Shown here in pieces: positions 11,780 to 22,138 of a DNA stretch of 64,000 nucleotides. The stretch is from Trichomonas vaginalis G3 (taxonomy: Eukaryota; Parabasalia; Trichomonadida; Trichomonadidae), in the NCBI RefSeq assembly GCF_026262505.1, contig NC_067207.1:9454082-9518081 (forward strand). Reading direction: 5' to 3'. The notes under the pieces were generated by a model, which saw nothing but the letters and a program-made list of their open reading frames with translations, was not told where the DNA came from and did not search any database. The position numbers and the translations under genes were made by a program. Each line of letters begins with the position of its first letter. Position 1 is the first letter of the stretch.

Positions 11780-13124
11780 AATGTTTTCAAATTTTCAGAT
11801 TTAAATTTAATCTTTATTTTCATCATCATTTATAGTCTTGTTCCTTTATACAGTTATAATAAATTATCGTCAGATTCTAATATTTAAGATTCTTACTACT
11901 CAATTCAATATAATTATGTTAGTCACTCATATTCAGGATAATAATTTAAAAATCTATAGCTCATATTTTGATAGTTATATATTTAGATGATATATATTGC
12001 AATTCCGGTTTCAACACGATCAAATGCCAAACCAAGACAAAATATATATGAATTTTCAAAATATCGATTTACATTAGAATCTATATCTAATTTTATCAAT
12101 ACACAAGTAGTGAATGTTCAATACATCTTTGAGCAACGTGAATAGCACAATTTTATAGGATTATTAGTTGATTATAAAATATAAGCCAAATCGAATCTGC
12201 TGTATAGTACTTTAGTTTATCATTGAATGTTAAATGTGTTCATATAAATATTTGAGTCAGATATCGCATTTTCTAATTTCAAAATTTATCTCATGAAGTT
12301 AGAATTTATTTGATCAGACAACATCATGTTAGTCAAACTAGAGTTCAATGGCGATTCTAAAATGGAACAAATGCTTGTTTTATCAAAATGTTAAAATATT
12401 AATCTAAAAAACTTAATATCTAACCAAACCATTCTAGAATTATTATATACAGGTATGGGCAATCTAAATGCACACGGAATTCGGAAAATTAAAAAGAATA
12501 TTTATGAGATTATTAAATCTTATGTAATTCAATGAAAAGTAGATAATATGAATATCCATAGGCTATATATCAACATATGAGTTTTTGGTTTGACCAATAC
12601 TATACTAATGTGATCAAATTAATCTGATTTCTTAGATTTTCATTTGAAGCATTTGCAGTAGTAGGGGTACCTTTATATATTAACATATTAAAAAATTGCG
12701 CTCCGATTCGCAGTTTCTTCATGATTTTGAGATTGCATTAGATTTCGCGATGCAGAAAAAAATCACTTTAGATTCCCGTCAAACTCTAAGTATAAGCATG
12801 TCTCTATATGTAGAAACTGTCTGCGCTATTTATTTCCCGGCTCAAAAAACCACGGCGTCTGTGTGAGGAAAATACCCATTTTAGGACCCTGGGTAGGGGG
12901 GTCATGAAAATTTTCCAAGAGTTGGAAATATAGGGTATTTTTTTTTATATTTTTACGATCGGATCCAAAAATAAGAATTATAGTAATCTACAGGCTTATC
13001 AATATTTTGAATGACCATTTATTTTAAAATACATTTAAATTAATGCTTCAAAAAATATATTTCTCAAAAATAGATGTCCCAATGAAAAGTAAGGTATGCT
13101 ATTATTAGAACATTTATTAGATAT
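11780..13124. other. intergenic AT-rich DNA
   Basis: No supportable gene or repeat. A slightly GC-richer patch at about 12830-12910 (containing CCCGGCTC and GACCCTGGGTAGGGGGGTC) has no recognisable identity. Confidence 0.4.
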
Positions 13125-13730
13125 TTATTCATTTGAAACATCTATTTTCTTGATAACACGGGCTGGATTTCCAACTGCGACAGAGTTTGCTGGGATGTCT
13201 TTTACAACAACAGCGCCTGCACCAATAACTGAATTGTCGCCAATTGTGACACCTGGGCCAATAACAGCACTACCGCCAATCCAAACATTGTTTCCGATCT
13301 TAATAGGAAGACCATATTCTTTTCCTTCCTTTCTTAGCTTTGGATCGAGTGGGTGAGTTGCACTATAAATTGAAACATTTGGAGCAACTAAAACTCCATC
13401 ACCGAATTCGACTTTGTTAACATCAAGAATTGTGCATCCATAGTTGAAATAACATCCTTTGCCTAATTTAATATTAATTCCATAATCACAACGGAAAGGT
13501 GGATTAATTGTTACATCAACATCATCTTTAAAGAGCATTTTCAACAAACTTTTACGTTTTTCTGTTTCATGTGCTTGAGTATTATTATATTCATACCAAA
13601 TCATTTTAGCAATATCACGTTCCGCAGCAATTTCTGGATCACTGTCCTTATAGAACTTACCAGCAAGCATTAATGGCTTCTGTGTTCCTCTCTTGACAGT
13701 GCTAAACAGTTTGCTAATTCCTGTTATCAT
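13125..13730 (-). CDS. maltose/galactoside O-acetyltransferase (LbH/hexapeptide family), 201 aa
   Basis: The family transfers acetyl from acetyl-CoA to the 6-hydroxyl of sugars and acts as a left-handed beta-helix trimer in the cytosol. The N-terminal Mac domain is visible at residues ~21-60 (MLAGKFYKDSDPEIAAERD). Hexapeptide turns run from ~85 to 195 (for example IGNNVWIGGSAVIGPGVTIG and VIGAGAVVVKDIPANSVAVG), and the SATHPLDP loop supplies the catalytic His (~126). Length matches bacterial Maa/LacA/NodL. The first ATG (13730) adds ~20 residues before the Mac domain and follows ACATTTTTT, an initiator-like string. Similarity is to bacterial enzymes, so ancient lateral transfer is likely, as for many trichomonad sugar enzymes. 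The exact sugar acceptor cannot be read from sequence. Confidence 0.9.
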   Translation of the reverse strand: MITGISKLFSTVKRGTQKPLMLAGKFYKDSDPEIAAERDIAKMIWYEYNNTQAHETEKRKSLLKMLFKDDVDVTINPPFRCDYGINIKLGKGCYFNYGCTILDVNKVEFGDGVLVAPNVSIYSATHPLDPKLRKEGKEYGLPIKIGNNVWIGGSAVIGPGVTIGDNSVIGAGAVVVKDIPANSVAVGNPARVIKKIDVSNE

Positions 13731-13855
13731 AAAAAATGTCAAATTTTCTTGATTTCACAGGAGAACTGGTTTTGACTGATATTCCGATAGGCAATAAGTT
13801 AAAGAATAGATTATTGTGCTTGAAACTGACCTAAAAATGCATTGTTGCAATAAAC

Positions 13856-14251
13856 CTATCTTTCAATTTGATGCGGCCAAGCATCCATATGACCAGAAAT
13901 ACTTACCGTAGCCAGAAATAGTAATACAACCAATAGGTGTGGCTTTGGACATGAAAATAGCTCTATTTTATATACTTTTCTGAAATTCATTTCAAATTTG
14001 AATACATATACATCTTTTGAATGATTTCTTATAGGTATCGATTTAGCAGCCGATACATAGTATTCTTTAATTCTGTGAGACACAGAATTGAGATGCTTTG
14101 GTTTCAATACATCAATTCTCAATTTTGAAAATATTCTCAATTTATATAGTACTATTAGCGTTATTTTCTTGTAATATGAAATGTTTGAAATGATGTTGCT
14201 TATAGAAATATGTTCATGCATGGTACATAGTATATATGGAAGCATTTTCAT
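13856..14251 (-). CDS. uncertain ORF, 131 aa
   Basis: An ATG-initiated frame of 131 codons between the acetyltransferase and the Dna2-like gene. It is rich in Ile/Lys/Ser, has a hydrophobic stretch near residues 104-120 (PHLLVVLLFLATVSISG) and no recognisable domain. Base composition is like intergenic DNA, so chance is a real possibility. It is listed because the stretch is otherwise empty and the frame is long for this composition. Confidence 0.25.
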   Translation of the reverse strand: MKMLPYILCTMHEHISISNIISNISYYKKITLIVLYKLRIFSKLRIDVLKPKHLNSVSHRIKEYYVSAAKSIPIRNHSKDVYVFKFEMNFRKVYKIELFSCPKPHLLVVLLFLATVSISGHMDAWPHQIER

Positions 14252-14592
14252 TAAATAAAAACAAATTTACATTCAAGAAAAAATGATATAAATTGCCTTC
14301 AATATTTTTAGAATATTTTCCTATTTTCATTCTTTTAACTTGCTGATACATTACATCAAGGGTGATGTCTTTGCTATTTTGTAGTTTAATAATGAAATAA
14401 ATGTTTTAATAAAATATCACAAAATATTGTTTGTTTTCATTGTTTATTGAAGTTTTAATACTAGTACATCTTTAAACACATCTGTTTTCTATATTTTCTA
14501 TAGCAAAATACTTAATATATTGCTGATATTATTCACTTGTAATGATAATGTTTATTTTGGTAAAAAAGTGGCAATTTTTACAATAAAAATTG

Positions 14593-17500
14593 ATGATAAA
14601 TGGATCTACTCCAAATAATCAGGTTCAAAATCCATTATCATCTGTTTCGGCGCCAACCTCGGTGAATCAGCCAAATCAGCTGTCATCAGAGCTTTACATT
14701 ATAACTTTTGTTCATAATATCGTTTTCGATGACAAAGCCAAAGAAAATGCACTTGTTATTGAAATCACAAACAAGAATCTGTCTGCACCAAGATATGTTA
14801 GACTCTATGGTCGATGGATTGAATTAACACATTTTTTTATTGGAGCAAGTATCATAGTAAACGCAAAATTTAAGAAAGGAAGCTTTACAAATTTCTATAC
14901 TGATGCTGACGAAGGCATAATTACAAACGATTCCGGTTCAATAATTTTATTTCCATATTATATTTGCGATGTTGGATTAATTACGTCAGGAATTCGATGT
15001 CTCCGAAAAGGTTTTATTCATAACAAGCTGAATTACGATCAAACACTCAAATCAAATTTTTTAAATACAATAATACGAAAATGCTTAATAGAATATATCT
15101 CAACAAATCCAAAAAGCAGTGCATCGAAACTACAGCAGTCCAAATTTACGCTTTCAAAGATAGCAGACGATTTAATTACGAAATATCAAAGTGAATTATT
15201 TTTATCAGGCGAAAACGAGACAACAGCAAAGAAAAAGATAATCTCACAACTTTACTTCATATACCAAGACTCATCGCGGTCTCCAGACTTCTCATTAATT
15301 GGTTTAGGAAATAAAATTGTCGAATCAAGCAGAATGTTTCCGACTTTGATCAAAGACAACGAAGGATTTAATCAGACACTTGTTTCCTACAAACTCGGCC
15401 TCAAAAGTAAGCTCCATGCAATTCTAGAAACAATTAATGACGAAAAACTGCCAATTCGCATTTATTCAAGCAGTATCAGCGATACAAATGTCAACGAAGA
15501 GCACATAGCGTGTCTTGCAGGCGATATTAGCTTATTACGATCAAGATATCCCGAAGATGTTGCAGATGTCGGATTTTTATGGTATTATTCCACCATTCCT
15601 GATTCCAGGTACATTGTACAGCCAATGCGACAAGAATCGTTGAATTTAATTGCAAGGAGAAACGATATTGTTTCATTAATTGCAGATAACTCAATTCCCG
15701 AGCGAATTATTACGAAAGAGTGCGATACATGCCTTGTAAAAGACTTCTGCAACGTTCTCAGCCGCATGGAATCCCAATCCCCATATGAAGGAATGATTTC
15801 CCAAAGGACACAAAAAAATTTTTATGGAACAACTTTGGAATCCGACTTTTTCTGGCATCATTACGACCATATCTCGACAAGCTCATTAGGGGAGATGGAA
15901 GCATATACGAGCATCCTCACAAATGACGTAGAAAACCGTGTGAAAATGCTAAACTGCGCTCCGAAAATGAAAATTTTTTCGGTTCATAGGGATGTCGATA
16001 AAAGTGCCACAATTGTCACTTTTGAAAGTCCAACATTTTCCTATTTTTATTCATTGCATTTGAGGAAACATAATTCTGCCATATTAACAGATGTCGAAAA
16101 CCCAGATGTAATTTTAGGAACCGGAATTGTCCAAAATTTTTCAAACACGATGTTGAGTTTGAAACTCTACGACCACCACGTGAAAGAAGGGATCCTTGTG
16201 AACATAGACTTCTTCGATTGGAAAGGTGATCATAGAACAAGGCTCTTAAACTTGTTTTCTTTGTTTAAGCCAAATTCTCACTCAAAAATCCGAAATTTGA
16301 TTTTGGAAAAAAATTTTTGTCCGAAATTTAAGTCGAATTCGATAAAATTCAATGAAAAGAACCTGACGAATAGCGAGAAAGAGGCTGTAGATACTGCATT
16401 AAGGGCTGAAGACCTTTGCATGATAAGTTGCCACCCTGATTCCGGATTTTTGAAAGTTGCATTTCGAATTCTCGAAAGTTTCGTGTCCCAAAAGAAGTTT
16501 ATACTTATTGCATGCAACTATTACACTGAGATAGACTCATTCGCGAATTTCCTGTCTAACTGCAACATCAAATTCGTGATTTGTGGAAAAGCCGGCCATA
16601 TTAACTCGAAATTCCACAAATTTGTGTATGAAAACCTGATTTCCAAGTGCCAAAACATCGCAGAGATCGAGAAAATCCTTCAAAGCACCAAGGTTTTCAT
16701 CACACAGATCCAGAAAAAGTTTGTATTTAATTATTCATTACATTTCGATGTAATTTTGTCAATTGACATGTTTTCACAAGATTTCTTCTTAAGTTATCCA
16801 GTAATGAGTGTCTGTGATTGCATGATTCTCTTTGGAAACAAAGTTTTCGAAAAAGAAAATTCATGTTTCAAAATTTTATCCGAAAAACATTCGAATTTAG
16901 TGATGAATTTAACAGAGTTATACAACACACATCCGTTTATTGCTAATACAGCAAGATCGTACTACGGAATTGAGCTGAATTCGTTGTATCCTTCTGTTAC
17001 TGTTTCTCTGAATCCATTAAATGTTTTGGAGGATCCTTTGCTCGGATTAATGAAGTTTGTGTTGACAATGGATAATCCAATCGTCGTATTACAATGCGAT
17101 GATGTATCCCAACTAGGTTTGATAACAGCTGTTTGCGCTGGTTTAGTTTTTCAATCAGTACAATTGAATTGTCCTTTCAAATTGTCACCTTTTTACTTTA
17201 CATCTATTCAAAAAATGATTCATTTGTATCAAAATATTTTTAGTAGGGATAATGAGTTTATGAGAGATGCTGCTGGCCGTGTATCTGTTTTGAGTGTTTT
17301 GTTGTGCTACAAAGCATTTGATGTAGGTGTTTTCGTTGGTGGAGAAAATCCGGATTTGATAAAATCTGCTTTGTCTTATTCAATGAAAAAGATTATATTC
17401 GTAATAAAAGAGGGTATGATAAGCTCTAACCCAGCTTGGTACTCTTTGTGCTCAAGATTGAACAAACAGTCGATTTTCAAAATCAAATCCGAATTTTTGA

Positions 17501-17595
17501 GATTAGTTCATCCGCCTTTTCCGAATCTAAATGACCATTTCGGTTATATACCAGAAATTAATGGTTCTAATGATATAGAAGATATACTATCTTAA
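14593..17595 (+). CDS. Dna2-like protein with degenerate nuclease and helicase motifs, 1000 aa
   Basis: Dna2 processes Okazaki flaps and broken ends using a PD-(D/E)XK nuclease tied to an Fe-S cluster and an SF1B helicase. The layout is recognisable: an OB-like N-terminus (~34-130), then IRCLRKG (Cys 136) and CDTCLVKDFC (Cys 377, 380, 386; spacing C-x2-C-x5-C, as in Dna2), and helicase-like RecA domains (~590-970). Catalytic motifs look lost. The nuclease region reads GLKSKLHAILE...LPIRIYSS where active Dna2 has GxxGxID...LELKTG. The P-loop position (~613-621) reads CHPDSGF. The Walker B position reads SIDMFS rather than VDEAS. LTELYNTHP replaces LTxQYRM. I infer a pseudoenzyme keeping the fold and Fe-S site. 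The start is ATG 14593; a TTG one codon upstream is not needed. Alignment by eye only. Confidence 0.6.
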   Translation: MINGSTPNNQVQNPLSSVSAPTSVNQPNQLSSELYIITFVHNIVFDDKAKENALVIEITNKNLSAPRYVRLYGRWIELTHFFIGASIIVNAKFKKGSFTNFYTDADEGIITNDSGSIILFPYYICDVGLITSGIRCLRKGFIHNKLNYDQTLKSNFLNTIIRKCLIEYISTNPKSSASKLQQSKFTLSKIADDLITKYQSELFLSGENETTAKKKIISQLYFIYQDSSRSPDFSLIGLGNKIVESSRMFPTLIKDNEGFNQTLVSYKLGLKSKLHAILETINDEKLPIRIYSSSISDTNVNEEHIACLAGDISLLRSRYPEDVADVGFLWYYSTIPDSRYIVQPMRQESLNLIARRNDIVSLIADNSIPERIITKECDTCLVKDFCNVLSRMESQSPYEGMISQRTQKNFYGTTLESDFFWHHYDHISTSSLGEMEAYTSILTNDVENRVKMLNCAPKMKIFSVHRDVDKSATIVTFESPTFSYFYSLHLRKHNSAILTDVENPDVILGTGIVQNFSNTMLSLKLYDHHVKEGILVNIDFFDWKGDHRTRLLNLFSLFKPNSHSKIRNLILEKNFCPKFKSNSIKFNEKNLTNSEKEAVDTALRAEDLCMISCHPDSGFLKVAFRILESFVSQKKFILIACNYYTEIDSFANFLSNCNIKFVICGKAGHINSKFHKFVYENLISKCQNIAEIEKILQSTKVFITQIQKKFVFNYSLHFDVILSIDMFSQDFFLSYPVMSVCDCMILFGNKVFEKENSCFKILSEKHSNLVMNLTELYNTHPFIANTARSYYGIELNSLYPSVTVSLNPLNVLEDPLLGLMKFVLTMDNPIVVLQCDDVSQLGLITAVCAGLVFQSVQLNCPFKLSPFYFTSIQKMIHLYQNIFSRDNEFMRDAAGRVSVLSVLLCYKAFDVGVFVGGENPDLIKSALSYSMKKIIFVIKEGMISSNPAWYSLCSRLNKQSIFKIKSEFLRLVHPPFPNLNDHFGYIPEINGSNDIEDILS

Positions 17596-18300
17596 TATTT
17601 TTGTTTTGTTTGTTTGTTTGTAAATTTGTTTGTTATGATTTAAATTTTTTTAAGGATGCACATACCAATATAAATTAAAGATATTTTGGCACTATGAGAA
17701 CTTGCCAAAAAGTGGTAAGTTTCCACTTAATTCAGCATAGTTGAAGAGATTATACTTCATATTGATATTTCCTTATAAGGTGAGTGGCTGAGATATCAAA
17801 GGGTAAAGTTAAGTGTAAATTGGAATTCATATAGCTATTCAAACTCTAAAATCTTTAATGTATTTAGAATTCATTAGATAATTGGTATCATAAGAAACTA
17901 TAAGAAAAGATATGATTCTTTTGAAATGCTAAGTATACATATATCGGCTTATTGTTGAAGAGTAGAAAGCAGAATCACTGACAATCAAATTGCCTTCTTA
18001 TAAAGGCACCAGAATAATTCTTTCCTCTTCTATGCGAAGACAAAACTGTTTTCATTCAGCTTGAAGATGATTAATATATAATAGTTTATATTGGTGCATG
18101 TTGTCATCGAAAACTTCCTCATAAGATGAATATTATATAGAATCTATTCAAAATTGAGAAAATAAGCAAGTTGATATCATAATCAGGTTATATTCTTTAT
18201 AGATTCAATTATTTTTCTCATTAAATGCTCATAATATATTAAAAAAACTAATTTATTTTATATCATACAAAAAAATATAAAAACATACAAAATAAATAAT
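17596..18300. other. intergenic DNA
   Basis: About 700 bases of AT-rich sequence between the convergent ends of the Dna2-like and ZIP genes. I see no gene or repeat in it. Confidence 0.5.
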
Positions 18301-19089
18301 CTAATGCTCATGTTCTCCTGCAAAGAGATTCATAATGCACATCCAAAGCAGGCCAAATATAAACCATAAAACATGAATTAATCTTTGACGATATTCGTTG
18401 AGTCTGCATTTTTCCAATGTTTCTTGGAGTTCGTGGAAGCCTATGTATATGAAAACGCCTGTAGAAATTGAAGTTACAACTCCATTAAATATTTCGCTTG
18501 TTGCATGAGCGAAAAATGATGTTACCATGATTGTAAGTGGTGATACAGCTGCGAATGTTGACATTAAACAGATGTATTTCGATTTCGGAGGGCGAGTATG
18601 TAAAATTTGGAGTCCGAGTACGAAGCATTCAACAGGTTTATGTCCGATAAATGCAAAGAAGAATGCAAGTATAGCAGCATTTGTTTTCATAAAGCCAAAG
18701 GCAAAAGATTCTACAAAACTATGAATACTAAGCACAATATAGAACATAAGTATTTGTTTTGGTAATGATTCTGATACTTGTTGACATTCTTGATCATCTT
18801 CTTCGTCAGAGTATTGATGTGGAATTTCAATATCTGTTTCAACTGATTTTTCAAAAAGATACATTGCTAGATATGAAATAACTGTTATAAATATTGGTAT
18901 TGGAGATGAATATATTCCAAAACAGTGAATTGATTCAGGAAAAAGATGCAAAACTGCCGCTCCTAAAAATACTCCGGCTGCCATTGATTCTGCACGTGAT
19001 ACCCATAATGTCTCTGGTGAAAATAATGGGATAAAAGAGAAAACTATGTTGATTATGAAAATCAACAAAGTGCAGATAAATTTAAGCAT
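18301..19089 (-). CDS. ZIP-family zinc/iron transporter, 262 aa
   Basis: ZIP proteins move Zn2+/Fe2+ into the cytosol through eight membrane helices. Here hydrophobic segments lie at ~5-25, 36-58, 66-82, 112-133, 136-162, 170-190, ~195-215 and ~232-254. The metal site is visible as HSFVESFAFG (helix 4, ~123-132) and GHKPVECFVLG (helix 5, ~149-159), matching the HSxxEG and HKxxE signatures. An acidic loop (YSDEEDDQE, ~93-101) separates helices 3 and 4. The C-terminus ends GEHEH. I start at the ATG at 19089, which places the first helix at the N-terminus as usual; a TTG ten codons earlier is less likely. It probably acts at the plasma or an internal membrane. Confidence 0.9.
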   Translation of the reverse strand: MLKFICTLLIFIINIVFSFIPLFSPETLWVSRAESMAAGVFLGAAVLHLFPESIHCFGIYSSPIPIFITVISYLAMYLFEKSVETDIEIPHQYSDEEDDQECQQVSESLPKQILMFYIVLSIHSFVESFAFGFMKTNAAILAFFFAFIGHKPVECFVLGLQILHTRPPKSKYICLMSTFAAVSPLTIMVTSFFAHATSEIFNGVVTSISTGVFIYIGFHELQETLEKCRLNEYRQRLIHVLWFIFGLLWMCIMNLFAGEHEH

Positions 19090-19727
19090 TGAAAAAATGG
19101 CAAAATATGTTGTCAAAGTATATAAGTATACATTTAAATACCAAATTTTCTAATTTTTATTACTTAATTTTAGTGATTTCAGTACTGACCAAATAACAAT
19201 TATCGGAATCTTTTTATTATCTGTATTGACATCAGCACCCTAAGAAATAATAAATTTGGTAATATCAACAATTAGTTGATGCAATACCATGATGAGTATC
19301 TCCATTGTACGTTTTTGACGATTTTTAACTCTTGTTATATTTATAAATAACTTACATTCGATTTTTAGTTACTTTTTTCGTATTTAATAAGAACCTTAAA
19401 TAATGGGGTTTTTTGAGTCAGAGTACACTTGCGTCCATCTGACTTTCATTCAAAATCCTGATAACTGGTGTGAAGTATCATTGAAAATTAACATTAAACA
19501 CCAAAAATGAAGTGTCAAACGGGCGTAAGTGCACCTTTAAAATAAGCTCGAATTTCTGTCAATTTTATGTCAAACTTAAGTGTGCGTGTCAAATATGTGA
19601 AAATAAAGAAAAATAACAAACTATAGTTTAAAATACAAATAACAAATAAACAATATATTATTATGGATAATTCATGAAAATAACGATCAAATTTCATTCA
19701 ATTTTTTCACTTTTTTCCCTTTTGAAA
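19090..19727. other. intergenic DNA
   Basis: AT-rich spacer between two minus-strand genes. A 60-codon hydrophobic frame at 19515-19697 lacks support. Confidence 0.4.
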
Positions 19728-21017
19728 TTATTTCTTTTCTGAAATTGGCCAATTTAAGTATGCATAGAACAAAATATACGAAATTGACGCAGCGAAAGTA
19801 TAAATCTGCAGAGAGAAGTTCATTTCCACTCCAACAATACTAGGAGTCAAGAATTCCGTAACAGCGGTGAACATAACAAAACAAATTGGCATGCAAAAGT
19901 GGACGAATTGGTCGACTTTGTTATAATAGTCAGCCATGTAATTAAACAAATACAAGAAAGGAATGTACAATGCGATTAAAGCGTATTTTGCAATGGAAAA
20001 ACCTGTTGTTGTTATATCAGGTTGTATGATCTGATTCGTTGTGTTCTTCAACGAGTATTTAAATGAGTAAACAAACATCAAAAGAAAGAAAGCAATGAAG
20101 AAAATCGATGTAAAAAATGAATAAGTGTAATTCATCTGTTGATTGACTTGTTTTCCTGCATCTAAGTGTACAAAACCAATATAACATGTGAAAACAAATA
20201 GAAACTGTGCTAAAAATGTGTTTACAATGTTAATATTAGATTTTCCAACAATTGATTGTAACAATGGCCTAGGAAATGAACAAATGAGTAAGACTATGGC
20301 TGAAAGTAAGAGTTGCATGAAGTATATAGCATTAATATAAAAACTTAGTCTGAATGAAATTAAATTCATTAAAAGTATAGCTGACATGACAAATCCAACA
20401 AAGTAAATGAAATATGTGTATTGTACATAGGATGAACTTACTGTAGTTGCAATAAAATGTACAGGATATGGTTCATTTTCGAAGGAAATAATTATTGATG
20501 AATTTGTATGCGTAAAATCCAGATCTTCGCATGAGAAAACTCTTAAGGCTTGTGAATATTTGGAGCCTCTGACAAAATTTAATGAATAATTTCGATATGG
20601 GATATGAATTTCGTGAACTAAAATGTTATTTAAGTATTGATGTGAATTAAAGGCAAGATTAAATGGTACTGATTTGGTATCGAGTACGTCTTTTGTCGGA
20701 AAACTTATTTGGAACTTGAGAAAACTGTTATAATGATTTAAGCCGTCGATTGAAATGTCAAAAGCGATATGAGTACTACTATTTGAGATATTAAAGTCTT
20801 TTTCGACTGTTCTTAAGCATTGAGGACCCAAATAAAAAGTTGAAAAAATTACTAAAAGAGAAAGAATGTAAATACCAAGAGATCTATATAAATCGCAGTC
20901 TAATATCATTTCTGTCCGTCTCAAAAATCCGAAACACTCTTCGGGAGTCTCAATATTTAGATCCTGAAGAGTATTCAAATCCTTCATTTCTGACACTTTT
21001 ATTTTTGATTTTGACAT
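19728..21017 (-). CDS. GOST-type seven-helix membrane protein (TMEM181/Wntless-like), 429 aa
   Basis: The architecture is a cytosolic N-terminus, one membrane helix (~45-65), a ~130-residue lumenal domain with several N-glycosylation sequons (for example NISNSS, NSS, NYSL), and seven more helices between ~200 and 425. This is the plan of GOST proteins (Golgi-dynamics-domain seven-transmembrane proteins: TMEM181, Wntless, TMEM87, GPR180), which act in membrane trafficking of secreted or GPI-linked cargo. By topology TMEM181 fits best; the sequence itself is too diverged to assign by eye. The start is the ATG at 21017, preceded by AGAATCAAATAAAAA. It ends in a lysine tail (SEKK). Confidence 0.5.
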   Translation of the reverse strand: MSKSKIKVSEMKDLNTLQDLNIETPEECFGFLRRTEMILDCDLYRSLGIYILSLLVIFSTFYLGPQCLRTVEKDFNISNSSTHIAFDISIDGLNHYNSFLKFQISFPTKDVLDTKSVPFNLAFNSHQYLNNILVHEIHIPYRNYSLNFVRGSKYSQALRVFSCEDLDFTHTNSSIIISFENEPYPVHFIATTVSSSYVQYTYFIYFVGFVMSAILLMNLISFRLSFYINAIYFMQLLLSAIVLLICSFPRPLLQSIVGKSNINIVNTFLAQFLFVFTCYIGFVHLDAGKQVNQQMNYTYSFFTSIFFIAFFLLMFVYSFKYSLKNTTNQIIQPDITTTGFSIAKYALIALYIPFLYLFNYMADYYNKVDQFVHFCMPICFVMFTAVTEFLTPSIVGVEMNFSLQIYTFAASISYILFYAYLNWPISEKK

Positions 21018-21137
21018 TTTTTATTTGATTCTGTCTGTCAAAAAATATCAAGCATAATATCTCTCGATACCCAGACAAAATCAAAAAAAGTGACTTTTTT
21101 TAAAAAAAAATCGTTTATTTTTTTAAAACTGCCAAAA

Positions 21138-21989
21138 ATCCAAATGGAGTGAATCGATGAGGAACAGGGAACGCGCACAACCGTTTCCAGGGAGTATGGA
21201 TGCTACTCTCGTTCCAAGTCGAATCACTCCATTTGGATGAGGCTTAAATTTGCTAAATTTGGTCTAATTGTGAAAGACCAAATTTAGCAAAGAAAGCAAA
21301 GAACAACGGCGAGATCAGACAGCAGAATAGGCCGCTGCTGTCTGCCGCCTTTGCTGCCCTTTGCTTTCAGGAGAACTTTCGGCTGAATGACTATGTTATT
21401 CAGCCGAAAGTTTTCTTATAACAAGGCACTGCAGAGCGCTGCAGGCCATATACTCCCAATATACAGCCTACAACGCCCTGCAGTGCCTTGTTTCGTCGCT
21501 AAGTTTGGTTATCATTTCCCAATCAGACCAAACTTAGCGACGAAAACAAAGGATAACAGCGACTTCGAACAGCAGAATAAGTGCCTGTTTCAGTCGCCGT
21601 TATCCTTCGCAGTTTACAAGAAAGCTGGGAAGCTTTGTCTATTTACTCAGTTATTGAGACAAAGTTTCCCAGCTATCTAGTAGAAACTAAAGGCTGTGAG
21701 GTACTGATTATATGTCAGTGCCTCACAGCCTTTAGTTTCTTATAAAAAAAGAGAAAACTTGCTCGCAATTGTTCCGCATTGCGAGCAAGTTTTCTCTTTT
21801 CAACGGAGGAATTGTTCCTTATGAGGTGCATAGTATGAATATGTACCTCATAAGGAACAATTCCTCCTAGATAGCTGGGAAACTTTCTTTGAATAAGTTA
21901 AGATGCAGACAACTTTTCACCGATTTCTAATAGGAATAAGAGCCTGCGGGGTACTGACCTAGAGTCAGTACTCCGCAGGCTCTTATTCC
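21138..21989. repeat. string of ~10 different back-to-back hairpins
   Basis: Consecutive inverted repeats, each with its own stem, tile this block almost without gaps. Arms include: ATCCAAATGGAGTGAATCGA (21138) with its complement at 21219-21238; GCTAAATTTGGTCT; AACTTTCGGCTGAAT; AACAAGGCACTGCAG; GCTAAGTTTGGT; GGATAACAGCGACT; GCTGGGAA...TTCCCAGC; AACTAAAGGCTGTGAGGTACTGA; GAGAAAACTTGCTCGCAAT; GGAGGAATTGTTCCTTATGAGGT; AATAAGAGCCTGCGG. Two of them are enclosed by an outer perfect 20-bp pair (21661-21680 with 21867-21886). Loops are 7-20 bases. The block has more GC than its surroundings and encodes nothing convincing. Confidence 0.9.
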
Positions 21990-22138
21990 TTCGTTCAACT
22001 GCCAAAATATTCTCCAAATTGTTTCTAATTAAACTTCAATTTCCCAACATCAAAGATTTTATTACTCATTAGGAACTACTAGATCTATATTCACAGAAAA
22101 AAATCTAATTTTTAAAAATAAAAATTTTATTCAAGATA

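Noticed and set aside
9926-11829. Several open frames of 76-94 codons through the 122-bp array
   Set aside because: They begin at non-ATG codons or inside repeats and simply translate the hairpin units; similar frames appear on both strands.
19515-19697. 60-codon hydrophobic minus ORF
   Set aside because: Composition as expected by chance in A/T-rich DNA and no supporting context.
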